From: Gnetum montanum
Lineage: Eukaryota; Streptophyta; Gnetopsida; Gnetales; Gnetaceae
Reading direction: 5' to 3'
Length of the DNA stretch: 64,000 nucleotides
NCBI GenBank assembly: GCA_015680685.1
Contig: MNCI01008893.1
Location: 66,364 to 130,363, forward strand
The position numbers and the translations under genes were made by a program. Position 1 is the first letter of the stretch, and each line of letters starts with the position of its first letter. Positions 11,267 through 21,773 of the stretch are shown piece by piece. The notes under the pieces were generated by a model. The model did no database searches. It was given only the letters and a program-made list of their open reading frames with translations, and was not told the DNA's origin.

Positions 11267-12093
11267 TGATGAACTACGATATCGGGGCTACAATATCAGG
11301 TACGCGATATCAGAGCCTACCATACGATGTTAGATACCTGATATCGGGACCTGCCTCCTTGCCTATAAATAAGAGGCAGGCACACTTGGTTTTGTAATTA
11401 GATAGTTGGTCCCTTAGCCAAACTCTTGCCCTTTCTCCCCTCTAGAGTTAGAATTATTTCTGTGTGCCCGCAGTATGAGTCATCAAGTGAACAGATCTTT
11501 ATTCAAGCATTGTGTACCTGAGCACACCTTGTGTACGGCAATAAAGACGAACTTTATGATAAACCTTGTAGCATCTAGAATAGATTAATTAGTGTTAATT
11601 GATGTTATTAAATGCTTTCTTAGTTAATTAATGATTCTCTCTCACCCTATAACTCTCCTAAGTAAGCACACATAGTACGATCACTTCGAGCATGCATGTA
11701 ACACTTGATAACCTAATAACGATTAGCATTTGGTAATCCCAGTAGTGTTGCGCTAGTTCAGGATGTGTACAGCAAGTGAGAACAAATATTGGTGTTAGGA
11801 TTAGTTAAAGCTTAGTTAATTAGTAGTTAAGTTAAATTAGTCACTTAGTTATCTCTCTCTCCTCCCTTATTAGTAGCAAGACATAAAAACATAAAAGCTA
11901 TAAAAATCATATGCCTCAAGCTTACTTAACCATACAATCGTGACATACAAGTAAGTTTGGGAAGACAATGATCAACCAACTCATCCTTGTTCCACAAGGG
12001 CACATAAGCACTTAGTCCTTGGAATTCGACCGGATCGTGCGTGAAATGCTTGTATTCGTATGGTTGAGCATAGGGGTACCTTGCCGCTCATCA
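11267..12093 (+). repeat. 3' LTR of E1-inner (827 bp)
   Basis: TGATGA at 11267-11272 and TCATCA at 12088-12093 form the short terminal inverted repeat. U3 has the GATATC-type array and the TATA box is at 11364-11371. A poly(A)-signal-like AATAAA lies at about 11541. It is the complete version of the 5' LTR. Confidence 0.9.
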
Positions 12094-12675
12094 ATCGTGA
12101 TTATGTTGTCTATGGCGTCTATGATGCCTATGTTGTTCCATCCTCTCCCTCCTTTCACGGTGTGTTTCTCTAGAATGCCCTCGTCCTCTTTCTTGACTAT
12201 TTTGTCTATTATTACTGTTTTGCCTACCATTATCCTCAGGGTCTTTCCCTCTGTGACTGCGTTCTAATCCTGAAGGAGAGGGGGAAGGAGATGATGAAGN
12301 CAATCGAGGCTGTGACCACCAAAGAGAAGGTAGTAGGCACCATCATGGTGACGGTCCTCTTTCCTCTTCACCTTCATCATCTCCTTCCCCCTCTCCTTCA
12401 GGATTAGAACGCAGTCACAGAGGGAAAGACCCTGAGGATAATGGTAGGCAAAACAGTAATAATAGACAAAATAGTCAAGAAAGAGGACGAGGGCATTCTA
12501 GAGAAACACACCGTGAAAGGAGGGAGAGGATGGAACAACATAGGCATCATAGACGCCATAGACAACATAATCACGATTGATGAGCGGCAAGGTACCCCTA
12601 TGCTCAACCATACGAATACAAGCATTTCACGCACGATCCGGTCGAATTCCAAGGACTAAGTGCTTATGTGCCCTT
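11996..12675. repeat. Perfect 304-bp inverted repeat with single Ns (flipped contig)
   Basis: 11996-12299 and 12372-12675 are exact reverse complements (paired positions sum to 24671), with a 72-base spacer. Single Ns stand at 12300 and 12676. The piece 12301-12675, if reversed, overlaps the preceding sequence by 304 bases, extends it by 71, and continues the minus-strand gag in the right direction. This is best read as a short contig placed in the wrong orientation. Confidence 0.9.
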
Positions 12676-13069
12676 NAAGTGCTGAATACCAATTCATGTG
12701 AGAGCATGAAGAAGCATGCTTGGGACTAAATGATCAAGAGGTAACACTATGTTACCTTCTAAATCACGCCAACGTAGTTGTTCATCCTGGTGAAGGATAA
12801 AGGTAAAGTTTGGTATATACTCATTGGGATGAACATATACTGCACGAAATTGTTAGGGCACTGGCGGGTCATCATGTGTACTACGCCTCCGATTGTTCAT
12901 TGTGTCAGACCTAGGCAATGAAACACTCTTGTAAGAAGAAGGAGACATGATTAATTCTTCAATGTGCGACACTTTTCTTTTCTCTTTTCTAATAATTTTA
13001 AGATAACCAACCTTAAGGGTTCGTTCCAATGATGGGAAGATTCCTAAGTTCTAATTAGCGCACAAACAA
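12094..13069 (-). pseudogene. Gag relic of E1-outer, N-terminal and middle parts
   Basis: On the minus strand, 13069 to 12677 gives the gag N-terminus (ATG near 12945, context as in MSPSSY..., then RRRSTHDDPPVP and YIPNFTFILHQDEQLRWRDLEGNIVLPLD). The part 12299-12094 gives the Ser-rich and basic middle part (SSPSPSPSGLERSHRGKD, RERRERMEQHRHHRRH). About 340 bases of gag between them are missing at the Ns, and 12300-12675 is a misplaced copy. The gag then continues at 2222. Confidence 0.8.
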
Positions 13070-13093
13070 CAAAGTCCTTGGCAACAATGCCAA
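13070..13093 (-). other. Primer binding site, tRNA-Asp type (E1-outer)
   Basis: Minus strand reads TTGGCATTGTTGCCAAGGAC directly after the LTR end. It is a diverged match to the complement of the plant tRNA-Asp 3' end. Confidence 0.7.
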
Positions 13094-13909
13094 TGATGAG
13101 TGGTGAGGTACCCTACACTCAACCATACGAATACGAGCATTACGCATGATTTGGTCGAACTCTAAGGACTAAGTGCTTATGCACCTTCACAAAACAAGGA
13201 TGGGTTAGGCGATCATTGTCTTCCCAAACTTACTTGTATGGCATGATTGTATGGTTAAGTAAACTTGAGGTATATGATTTTTATGCTTTTTATGTTTTAT
13301 GTCTTGGTGCTAAAGAGGAAAGAAGTGAATTAATTGAATAACTAATTTAAATTAACTAATCAGCTAGGTCCTAACTAGTCCTAACACCAGCATCCGCTCC
13401 CACTTTTTGTACACATCCTGAACCAGTGTAACACTCTTGGGATTACCAAACACTAATCGTTATTGGGTTACCAAGTGTTTTACGCATGCTCGAAGTGGTC
13501 GTACTGAGTGTGCTTACTTGTGGAAATTAACGAATCAATAAAAGCAACCTTAATTAACTAATGAAAGCATTAAAGAACTATAAATAGCATTAAGGGTGAG
13601 AGATAAGCTATTCTGAATACTACAAGGTTTATCACAAAGTTCGTCTTTATTTCCAGACACAAGGTGTGCTCAGGTACACAATGCTCGAATAAAGATTTGT
13701 TCGCTTTATGACTCCTACTGCAGACACTCAGAAATAATTCTAACTTTGAGAGGGGGAAACTACAAGAGTTTGGGTAAGGGACTAAGAACTAATTGCCAAA
13801 CCAAGTGCGCCCGCCTCTTATTTATAGGCAACAAGATAGGTCCCGATATCGGATGTCCGATATCGCTTGGCAGGATCCAATATCGCGGATGCAATATCAC
13901 TGCTCATCA
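13094..13909 (-). repeat. 5' LTR of E1-outer (816 bp, minus orientation)
   Basis: Bounded by TGATGA (13094) and TCATCA (13909). Read on the minus strand it has the GATATC-type U3 array, a TATA box at 13826-13819, and R/U5 sequence matching the E1-inner LTRs. The LTR is joined on its left to a primer site and gag start, so it is the 5' LTR of the minus-strand outer element. Confidence 0.88.
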
Positions 13910-13912
13910 ATG

Positions 13913-14251
13913 GGAGAATTAAATCTTTGATTTCATCATCGTATGTACAATTACTAGATATGTACCATAATTCATGCAAGCTTTCAAGCCCATTTCCACT
14001 ATATAGAAGAGTCAAATCCTTGGTTTTGTCATCATTTGTACAGTTACCAAATACCTACCCTACTTTCTATAAATTTTTGAGGCTACCAATTTCACAACCA
14101 TGAAAGGGTTATATTATCAACTTTCTCATAGCACCTATAATCACTAAATACCTACCCTTGAGCTCCTTCGGCTTTAGTATTATATTATCAACTTTCTCAT
14201 AGCACCTATAATCACTAAATACCTACCCTTGAGCTCCTTCGGCTTTAGTAT
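13913..14251. repeat. Diverged ~96-bp duplication followed by exact 71-bp tandem duplication
   Basis: 13913-14007 and 14009-14096 are diverged copies (shared core with TCATC and TGTACA). 14110-14180 and 14181-14251 are identical 71-bp units in tandem, so that duplication is recent or an assembly effect. No coding sequence was seen. Confidence 0.8.
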
Positions 14252-14512
14252 AGTGTGAACTCTAAGCACCTACCTAAGTTTATTTAGCTCCTAAAATTAT
14301 GGTCTCGTTTGTAGAGAGCATTTCACAACTTGCAATTCCATCCTTCCCATATTCTCTTGTTTCTAGAGTATACTGTACTATAACTTATTATCCTAACCTT
14401 AAAAACAGACTTGCAACTCACTGTTCCAACCTCCCAAGGGGAAGAAAGAGACATTTATGATGGTTAAGGTGACGGATGCCTTACTCTCTATGTACCCATA
14501 TCCCAAGTACTT

Positions 14513-14940
14513 TTACTTAGCCTACAAGCAGACCACCCTCGACAACAACCACATGTTATCTAATTATTTCAATCCTAATTCACGTGGATATCATTCAACC
14601 AAGAATTTAGTCATACCTCAAACCTCTCACATATGCATAATATTTTAATAACCTAAACTACAAAAGCAAGCAAGCATATCTCGAGTCCTCTTACTTAGCC
14701 TACAGAAAGACCATCCTTCAAGAACTACATTTTATATAATTATTTCAATCCTATTCCATGTAAATATCATTCAACGAAGAATCAAGTCACACCCCAAACC
14801 TCTCACATCCACGGAATATTTTAATAACCTAAACTACAGAAGCAAGCAAGCGTATCCCAATAATTTAATAACATAAACAAGAACAAGCAATCAAATCCCA
14901 ATAATTTAATAACATAAACAGAGGCAAGCAATCAAAGTAG
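14513..14940. repeat. Tandem duplication (178-bp period) plus short 41-bp repeats
   Basis: 14513-14690 and 14691-14855 are diverged copies, both carrying 'ttacttagcctaca' and 'caaacctctcacat'. They are followed by two close copies of a ~41-bp unit (14854-14935) containing 'atcccaataatttaataaca'. This is noncoding DNA upstream of the HSF gene. Confidence 0.75.
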
Positions 14941-15159
14941 ATCCCAAGAACAAGGACGGTTCATGGCTTTCGATGTACCTGGCATTACTTAATTAATTTA
15001 ACGGTCTACCGCACCGCCAAAGGAAACCCATTGACTTTAAAAAACAAATATCTGGCAAGTGACAACGTCATCCCTCACTCAATTTCTTTTTATATAAATT
15101 CAACAGAAAACATCCCATTCATTGCCAATAGCACGACCAGGCAACCAAGTCATTGTACT

Positions 15160-15525
15160 TGTACCGCTGCAATACGAAACACGATTTTACGAAGGTGAAA
15201 AGAAAAAAAAGAGAAACGGAATGCTGAAAAAAAACGTATTTTGGGCCCAGAAAATTACCCGCATCTGCCAATACCAAACACGATTTCACTATAAAAAACC
15301 AGTGGTGGAATGCGGTAAAAAAATATTTTCGTCACCAGAAATTACCACCACGTCAGATAATACAGCAAGGGAACGTTGTAGGAAAACAGACACGTATTTT
15401 CGGCATCTGGCAATACGAAACAGTAACGGGAAAAATAACAGTAAAGGAATGCTGTAAAAAAAAGTTATTTTCAGCCCCGAAAATTACCGCGGTATACAGA
15501 GGAGGCACGTCAGCAAATACAGCAC
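15160..15525. repeat. Three diverged ~110-130-bp repeats upstream of HSF
   Basis: The units share 'caatac(c/g)aaac', then 'ggaatgc(t/g)g' with an A-run, then TATTTT, then 'gaaattacc'. Starts are near 15170, 15270 and 15408. The units have diverged considerably and contain no gene. Confidence 0.65.
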
Positions 15526-15744
15526 CATGTAATGTGTGCCCCCGACAGGCGCCCATTTTCTGGGGCCTGCCGTGCCCATACATTTTCGTCATCAAAATGA
15601 TTATTCTCGTTTTGCCGTACACGTGGCTGCCTTTTTACTGTCTTTTCGTTTCAGCGAAAAGCCAATCTACTTTGCTTTTGCCCATACAAGGCTCCGGGCA
15701 ACTACTAAGTTGAAGTTTCAGGTTGATTTTCCAAGAAAGTTTAC

Positions 15745-16265
15745 GGCAACGTTTTACTCGCAGAGTTTTTGATATTTTGCATCAGGTTTTGGCATTGAAT
15801 TAGGAGTTCTTGTTTTTTCAAAGCATGGCATTTCGGATAAGTTTCTTTCCGATGAAGGAAAGTAAGGTCTGTTGGATTGGATTGTAATTTTTTTTTTTGG
15901 TTATTTTTCCTACTCGCAATTCCATGCAGCCGCCAAATGAGGTGGAGACCGTGAGTTACCAGGAGTTTACCGCCCAAGGTTTTGATATTTTGTGTGAGGT
16001 TTTGGTATTTAATGAGGGTGAATGAGTTCGTTGTCTCTGTAATTTCCAATGCTGATTGTTGAAGTCGTCATTTCAGATAAGTTTCTGTTAAATTAAGGAA
16101 GGTAACGTCGGCTGGACGGGAGGAGAGTAATTTCTTTTGTTTTTCTTTGGCCTTTTGGCAATTCAATGCAACCGCCAAAAGAAGTGGAGAGCGTGAGCTG
16201 TTCGCAGAGGAACCTGAGTTTCTTTGCCATTACAGGCAAGTTGCACGGGAGTTCTTGTTTTTTCC
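15745..16265. repeat. Diverged ~215-bp tandem duplication upstream of HSF
   Basis: Both copies (about 15745-15955 and 15956-16200) contain in order 'ttttgatattttg', 'gaggttttgg' or 'caggttttgg', 'catttc(g/a)gataagtttct', 'gcaa(c/g)cgccaaa' and 'gtggaga(c/g)cgtgag'. A partial third start ('gagttcttgttttttc') recurs at about 16250. It may hold duplicated regulatory sequence for the HSF gene, but no known element was recognised. Confidence 0.7.
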
Positions 16266-16490
16266 CAAATCTGCACAAATATCTCAATCAATCATGTGAG
16301 AGAGTGTGCTGCTGTGTGCGCGACCGCCTTTGAACCAAATCTGGAAGCGGAACATGGCCGCCTCATCATAAGTCATAACGAATACCTGTCGGTCGGCATT
16401 GATCCGTTTGAATTGTTGCTGCGTGCCAGTAACAGTCGAAGAAGCAGCACCAAGAGCAAGAGCGCAAGTATGTGTGTGATTTATCTGTAT

Positions 16491-16977
16491 CTTTCGGCAA
16501 AGAATGAATGAAAAAAAAAAATAGATATATATATATATGTTTCTTTCGCAAAGAATGAATGAATAATATCTGCGCGCGCGTGGCTTCCTCGCTGCTTCGA
16601 TTGCTTGCATAAAATAATGGAAAAAAGGTTTCCAGATTCCTCCAGACGGTGCCGCGTTGCCGCTTATAAGCACGGCCGCGTAGCGCCGTTATATGCCTTA
16701 ATTTGCGTTTGCATTGCTCGCAAATGACCGCACTGGAGCAGTGTTTTTCATTTAGCAACAGAAGGAGATTTTCAAATCCAAATTAAACAAATAAGCTTAC
16801 TCTGCCGTGCCGCCTGCGTACGTGCGTGCGTGCGTGCGTGTGTGTGCCGCTTTCCTTTTCTGGACAAATTGAAAAACGCAGAGATACACACACATCATCC
16901 TCAGCTCTCTGCCGAGATCCAAGAATCCTCTGCTGCTTATACACGGTCTGCTTGGCTTTTGCTTTGGCTTTGCGTAA
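16491..16977 (+). promoter_or_regulatory. HSF promoter and 5' leader region
   Basis: The ~490 bases before the HSF start contain a 21-22-bp direct repeat 'ctttcgcaaagaatgaat' (16491-16512 and 16543-16563) on either side of an A-run and an (AT)n tract (16522-16538). A CGTG/TGTG microsatellite is at 16816-16846, followed by a CT-rich stretch. The (AT)n tract could serve as a TATA element. No convincing heat shock element (three nGAAn units) was found. The transcription start cannot be fixed from the sequence. Confidence 0.4.
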
Positions 16978-19900
16978 ATGGCAGGTGCAGGCGCAGGCGC
17001 AGGCGCAGGAGAAAGCTCTTCTTTCACCGGCGAAGAGGTGCCGTCGGTGCAGCCGATGGAAGGATTGCAAGGCACCGTCGTGCCGCCGTTTCTGACGAAG
17101 ACTTATGATATGGTAGAAGACGCTTCCACGGACGCCGTCGTTTCATGGAGCTCCGCCGGCAACAGCTTCGTCGTTTGGGATCCTCCCGAGTTCTCGCAGA
17201 ATTTGCTGCCGCGCTTCTTCAAGCACAACAATTTCTCGAGCTTCGTTCGTCAGTTGAATACCTATGTGAGTACTTCTTCTGCCGCCTCTGTTTCTGTGTT
17301 TTCATTTGATCAAACATATTGCTAGAGTATCCGATGCCGCCAGTTCCAATGCCAGTGCTACTGATGCCTCATGTTTCGCTTGAAAGCGAAGCAGTTCTAT
17401 CCTAGATGCTAGATGTATCAAAAGTAAACGTGGTAAGGTGACTGCTAGTGGTATATAGGCTTTTGGCGCTGAAGGAGTGGTAGATGATTTTTCTAGGGCA
17501 TCATCATATGGTCAGGTAATTCAACAAGTGGAAGTGCGCATTACCGTGCAGGTTTTCGCGACAATGGAGCTGTTTTTCTTGTTTTTGCATTTTGTTTCTT
17601 GAATATTAGGGTTTCCAGAGCTCTGAAAAGGCAGCGCCGCCTTTGTGCATTGTTGTATATCTATCTGTCACTCTCTCTTTCTGTCTTTCATCTTTTTTGC
17701 TGCTTGGAGGAGTTTCTGAGCTGGTTGGAGTTGTAGACTGCAATGCGAAACGTTTAATCATTTTTTGTAATGAGCAACGACTTTCTTGTACTCTATGCTT
17801 CATTCAAGCTCCTGAATCTTGGATGGGCAGGTTCTTGAGTCTGTAATAGCCTACGGGCACTGGCTGTAACAGGAAAATGTATATTTTTGTCAATGCTTTC
17901 TGTAAACATGTTGTCATTCCTTCATTTGTTTTTAGTTTTAGTTCACTCTGAGGGGAACTTGTAACAGTTACATTCTGTACTGATCTCTGTACCTGATAGT
18001 CAGCTTTTGTCGGTCGAAATGGGGTGAGTTATCTATTCTAAGTTCATCCCCTGGGTCTGTTTCCTTGTATATGATGAAAGCACTGTACCTTGAAATAATA
18101 TGTTAATAGGAGCTCATTTTTCTATCCCAGAAACCGACATGTTTTCTACTGATTAATCTAAGCACTTAGTTCTCTACTAAATAGAAAACTGTTAAAAGAA
18201 AAGAAAATGTGCTATTAACACACTAATTCTACTAACAGTTCAGCGAAGTGTGGCCTGCTACAAGGTAATATCGGTAATTGAATAAACCCTTTTAGCATCA
18301 GACGTAGCAGAACATCATTGTTAAAAAATAATAAATGTTAAACATGTTGGGTCGAAGGCTTTACGGTAGAGTTGCCACAGTTGCCTAACGGTATCATCCT
18401 ACATTTGTACTAGGACCTTAGTTCCATACCAAGGCATGGTATGATATTCTATTTCTGCAGGTTTTGCAAAGATTTAAACGTAACATCTTTGCTTATGAGC
18501 CCATAAGCGGGGCGCATGGACACTGTGCAGTGTTTCTTTCTTAAAAATTGTTTTTAAAAAAATCGATTTGATATTCCATTCTTTTAGTTTGGTCCAAATG
18601 GTTGTTGCTAGATGGTTCCTTGCAGAGGTACTGCGGATAGTTATTATAGAATTTCCTTTTTTCAAGCTATAGTATTTTGGTCTCAACAGCTACTGATCGA
18701 TTCTTATTGTGGATTCAGTTTTCTTGTAGCTGGTTGCTTCATACTTCATTGATCAAATTTTTTTGAAGGATCACTGCATGGCAACATTGCTGCCTGTGAA
18801 CCATTTGTTTTCTATGTATGAAAATCACAGTTCGACGGCAGCGAGTATTGAAAATTATCTTTTTCATGGAGTAACACCTTGTTAGTTGGCTTATGGTTTT
18901 TGTATACTGTTTTTAAATGACGTGCGTGTCATTGTTTTTGTTTTGTTTTGTCTTTCGCTGTAAATAGATTCTGTTTCCCCCCTGTTTCAGTATATTCATT
19001 TTGTATTCTACTATAGGAAATGCAACAAAAGTGATCTTTCTATGCATTTCACATTTAGGGCATACGTTGGTGTTTTAGCATTTAGCTCTTGTTCAGGGAT
19101 GTGCACTACTTTTTTCTCTAAGAATGCATCAATTGGTGTTTTGTGAGTGTGGATAGTAACACTAAAAATGCTGCAGGAGACTACATGTTACCCAAGGTTT
19201 CCACATCCTGTAGATGCAGAGACTGATGTCAATGCTGTTGCAGGCCATTTCATTGCCTCACAATGTATTTTGCATGAAAGCTTTCTGAGTCTTTTCTGGC
19301 TATTTAAGTTCCATTAATCAGAAACGGAAGATGCAACTTAAATTTTAACCTGAAATTTATGATCTTTCAGATTTGCCATTTAAATTCTTGTTAAAATATA
19401 TTCAATTTGCAAAAAGATTTTCTGAGCCACGACCAGACTGGAGCAGTCCTAAGATTCTTCTAGATACAGTAGGGTTGTTGAGGCAGAACAGTATATGACA
19501 CTGATCATATGATAGAGCAGGACATGCCTAATAATCTGGCGAAGGTTAGGGAAGAGATGAGATTCTTTTTAATCTGAACTGCTAATAATGATCAATATGC
19601 CTAATTTTATGCTTAACTCTTTCAAGGCCAGCTAGTATCTGTTGCACAATGCCTATATATCTTGACATAACTCATTGGGATTGAACCTGTGATATGTAGG
19701 ATGCAAGTCACACCCCTTTCATGTTCAGGTTTTGTAACCACAAATCCAACACAAAATAAATGAACAGCACCAAGGAATCACTGATGTAACATTAACAGTA
19801 GTTTAGTTTCATTTGCTTTGAGATACTCTAGGACCATTGAAAGCAGGGACATAGAGCAGTTTTTAAAGTTTCATTTCTTATCTTTCAAATGGTGTTTTAA

Positions 19901-21773
19901 AATCATGAAGATATTTCTTTTGTTTACTAATATCTAGAATCAGAGTTTGGTAGAATATAAAGAACTTTGTTCCAAATTGATAAACGGAATCTTTTATTGG
20001 TTATCTGTAGGTTTGTTTCTTTTAGCAAAAAGCCTTAAAATATAATTTCGACTTCCTAATTCCGATGTCACCTTTTGTACATGCCATCTCTGATTTGCCC
20101 TCTCATCGTTTGTTTGTTATTGCAGTACTTATATGTCTGGTTAATAAAAATACGCATATATGGGTTTTTAATTTCAGTTTCCTTTCATGGTGCATAGTTT
20201 GGGAGTCGCGAAACATTTAATGTTCGAAAGGAATGGTGCATTTGGCTTACTTAACAGAGCGTTGTTAAGAGTTAAACATAATCAGAAAAACTGATTTAAA
20301 TGTGGCCTTAGTGTGCACCACTGTATTTTGTTTTCAGTATAGATGTATATATCGTTTCTAAAATGTGTCAGACTGATGAACTATATTAAGAAAGATTGCA
20401 CTTTTTTTTTTCATCTTTTGTTTCTTGTATTCACATATTTATTCATTGGCAAGCGTGATTAGTGGAATTGTTTGTCAAATCCATACCTGTTTTGCCTTCT
20501 GTTGTATTTTCATGGTAAAAAACATTATGTCATGTAGCTCAGAGGAAAACATTTCACCTGGATTTTTGCCCAGTATTTTTACACGAATTTGCCAATAGTT
20601 AAAAGTAACGGCTGTTTAATTTGAGAATTTCTTGCTCTTTTTGGTTAGGGATTCCGGAAGGTAGATCCAGACCGCTGGGAGTTTGCAAATGAAGGATTTT
20701 TGCGTGGACAGAAGCATTTGTTGAAGAGCATTCATCGTCGCAAACCTGTTCAGTCTCAACAGTTGGGACCGTCCGTTGGTTCTTGTGTGGAAGTTGGGAA
20801 GTTCGGTTTCGAGGGTGAGATAGAGCGACTGAAACGTGACAAGAATGTTTTAATGATGGAGCTGGTTAGATTGCGACAGCAACAGCATAATACTGATCGT
20901 GAAATGCATTCAATGAGCCTTCGTCTACAAGCTACAGAGCAAAAACAACAACAAATGATGTCTTTTCTTGCAAAAGCCATGCAAAATCCCACTTTCCTTG
21001 CCCAGTTAATGCAACAGAAAGCAAAGAGAGAACTAGCAGCAGCTAGGAAGAGGAAACGGTTGACTAAGCAGCAGCCTGATATTCAAGGAGAGAGAAATCT
21101 ATCTACTGAAGGAAAGCTTCTCCAGTACCAGAGTGGTTCCAGTGAAGGGCAGCCACCATTGTTGCATTCTTTTGAGCCAAGCTCGATAGCAAAACTTGAA
21201 ATACCATCCAGTCCCATGCAATCACTCTTTGGTGAACTTGATCCAAGCATGGGCGAACATGGACAGGAAAATAGTCCTTTATCAGGAGCTTCCACACCTG
21301 TGGAGAATTTTAATGAAGAAAATAAAGATGTGGCTGCTTTGACTTCGGTACCCAGTGAAATGCCTGGCATTTCACAATTGCCTGCTTTCTCTTCAGTTAT
21401 GGGAGGCAAGGAAGTTGAAAAAAGCCAGTCTGAGAGCGATGTTCCTGGTGAGGAATATTTAGTCTCATTTGAGGAGACTGCAGATGAAGAAAATTTGAAT
21501 GTGATGGGCTTAGAACTGGACCTTGCAGCAGCTGTTGATTTTCAAGAAACTGAACCTGATATGGCCATAAGCAATGATCCTTTTTGGGAACAACTTTTCT
21601 CTGGTAGTTCACAGTCTACGCAGCCAGGTCCCCAAGCAAGTGCTTTTCCAAATACAGGTTTGCAAGGGTCAGAAGGAAGAGAAGGTTCTTCAGACTGGTG
21701 GGAAAATGAGCCAAATGTCGGTGATCTTGCAGATCAAATGGGACAGCTTGCCAAGGGCCCTTCAAAGTCGTGA
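16978..21773 (+). CDS. HSFA1: Class A heat stress transcription factor, HSFA1-like (2 exons)
   Basis: Exon 1 is 16978-17265 and exon 2 is 20649-21773, giving a 470-residue protein. HSFs trimerise and bind heat shock elements in the nucleus; class A1 members act as master activators of the heat response. Domains: DNA-binding domain at residues 36-129 ([13 protein letters not shown] to IHRRK), with the family's conserved intron between NTY and GFRKVD. HR-A/B trimerisation coiled coil is about 151-219 with the long class A insert. A basic NLS ([12 protein letters not shown]) lies at 222-233. AHA activation motifs are at about 404-415 ([11 protein letters not shown]) and 444-449 (SDWWEN). The tail LADQMGQL near 456-463 resembles a nuclear export signal. 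The start is fixed by an in-frame TAA directly before the ATG. Splice sites are TAT|GTGAGT and TTAG|GGATTC. An Ala-Gly repeat at the N-terminus comes from a GCAGGC microsatellite. The frame is intact and GC content exceeds that of the surroundings. A1 is preferred over other class A groups from the motifs; that subgroup call is less certain. Confidence 0.93.
17266..20648 (+). other. HSF intron, 3383 bp
   Basis: A GT...AG phase-0 intron at the position conserved in plant HSF genes, after codon 96. In many flowering plants this intron is a few hundred bases or less (general knowledge), so it is long here, as often seen in gymnosperms. It is T-rich, with no transposon or RNA gene recognised. Confidence 0.9.

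Larger units (their letters stand above)
2223..12093 (+). mobile_element. Inner Athila-like Ty3/gypsy element (E1-inner), full length but decayed
   Basis: The element begins with TGATGA at 2223 and ends with TCATCA at 12093. In order it has a 5' LTR (partly inverted), primer site, gag, protease, RT, RNase H, integrase, about 2 kb of noncoding DNA and a 3' LTR (11267-12093). The domain order PR-RT-RH-INT is that of Ty3/gypsy elements. RT has FMDD and INT has GIDFMG, both typical of the Athila lineage. The flanks are minus-strand gag of a related element on both sides. No clean 5-bp target duplication is visible (ATTAT left, ATCGT right). Every ORF is interrupted. Unlike E2, it has no extra reading frame between INT and the 3' LTR. 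Confidence 0.88.

Noticed and set aside
12094-12098. Five-base target duplication of E1-inner
   Set aside because: Left flank ATTAT and right flank ATCGT share only AT; the site may be altered or scrambled by the contig join, so no duplication is claimed.
11996-12675. A large perfect hairpin that could be a silencing (dsRNA) locus
   Set aside because: Arms are exactly identical, end exactly at single Ns, and the piece fits the gag when reversed; misorientation of a contig is the simpler explanation.
16491-16977. Heat shock element controlling HSF itself
   Set aside because: Only half-matches such as TTC..AAAGAA were found, with no run of three alternating GAA/TTC units.
16797-17108. Cys- and Arg-rich frames around the HSF start, on both strands
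   Set aside because: They come from the CGTG and GCAGGC microsatellites and overlap the well-supported HSF exon 1.
17266-17328. Continuation of exon 1 past NTY to a stop at 17325
   Set aside because: The conserved HSF intron starts here with GTGAGT, and the DNA-binding domain continues exactly at 20649.
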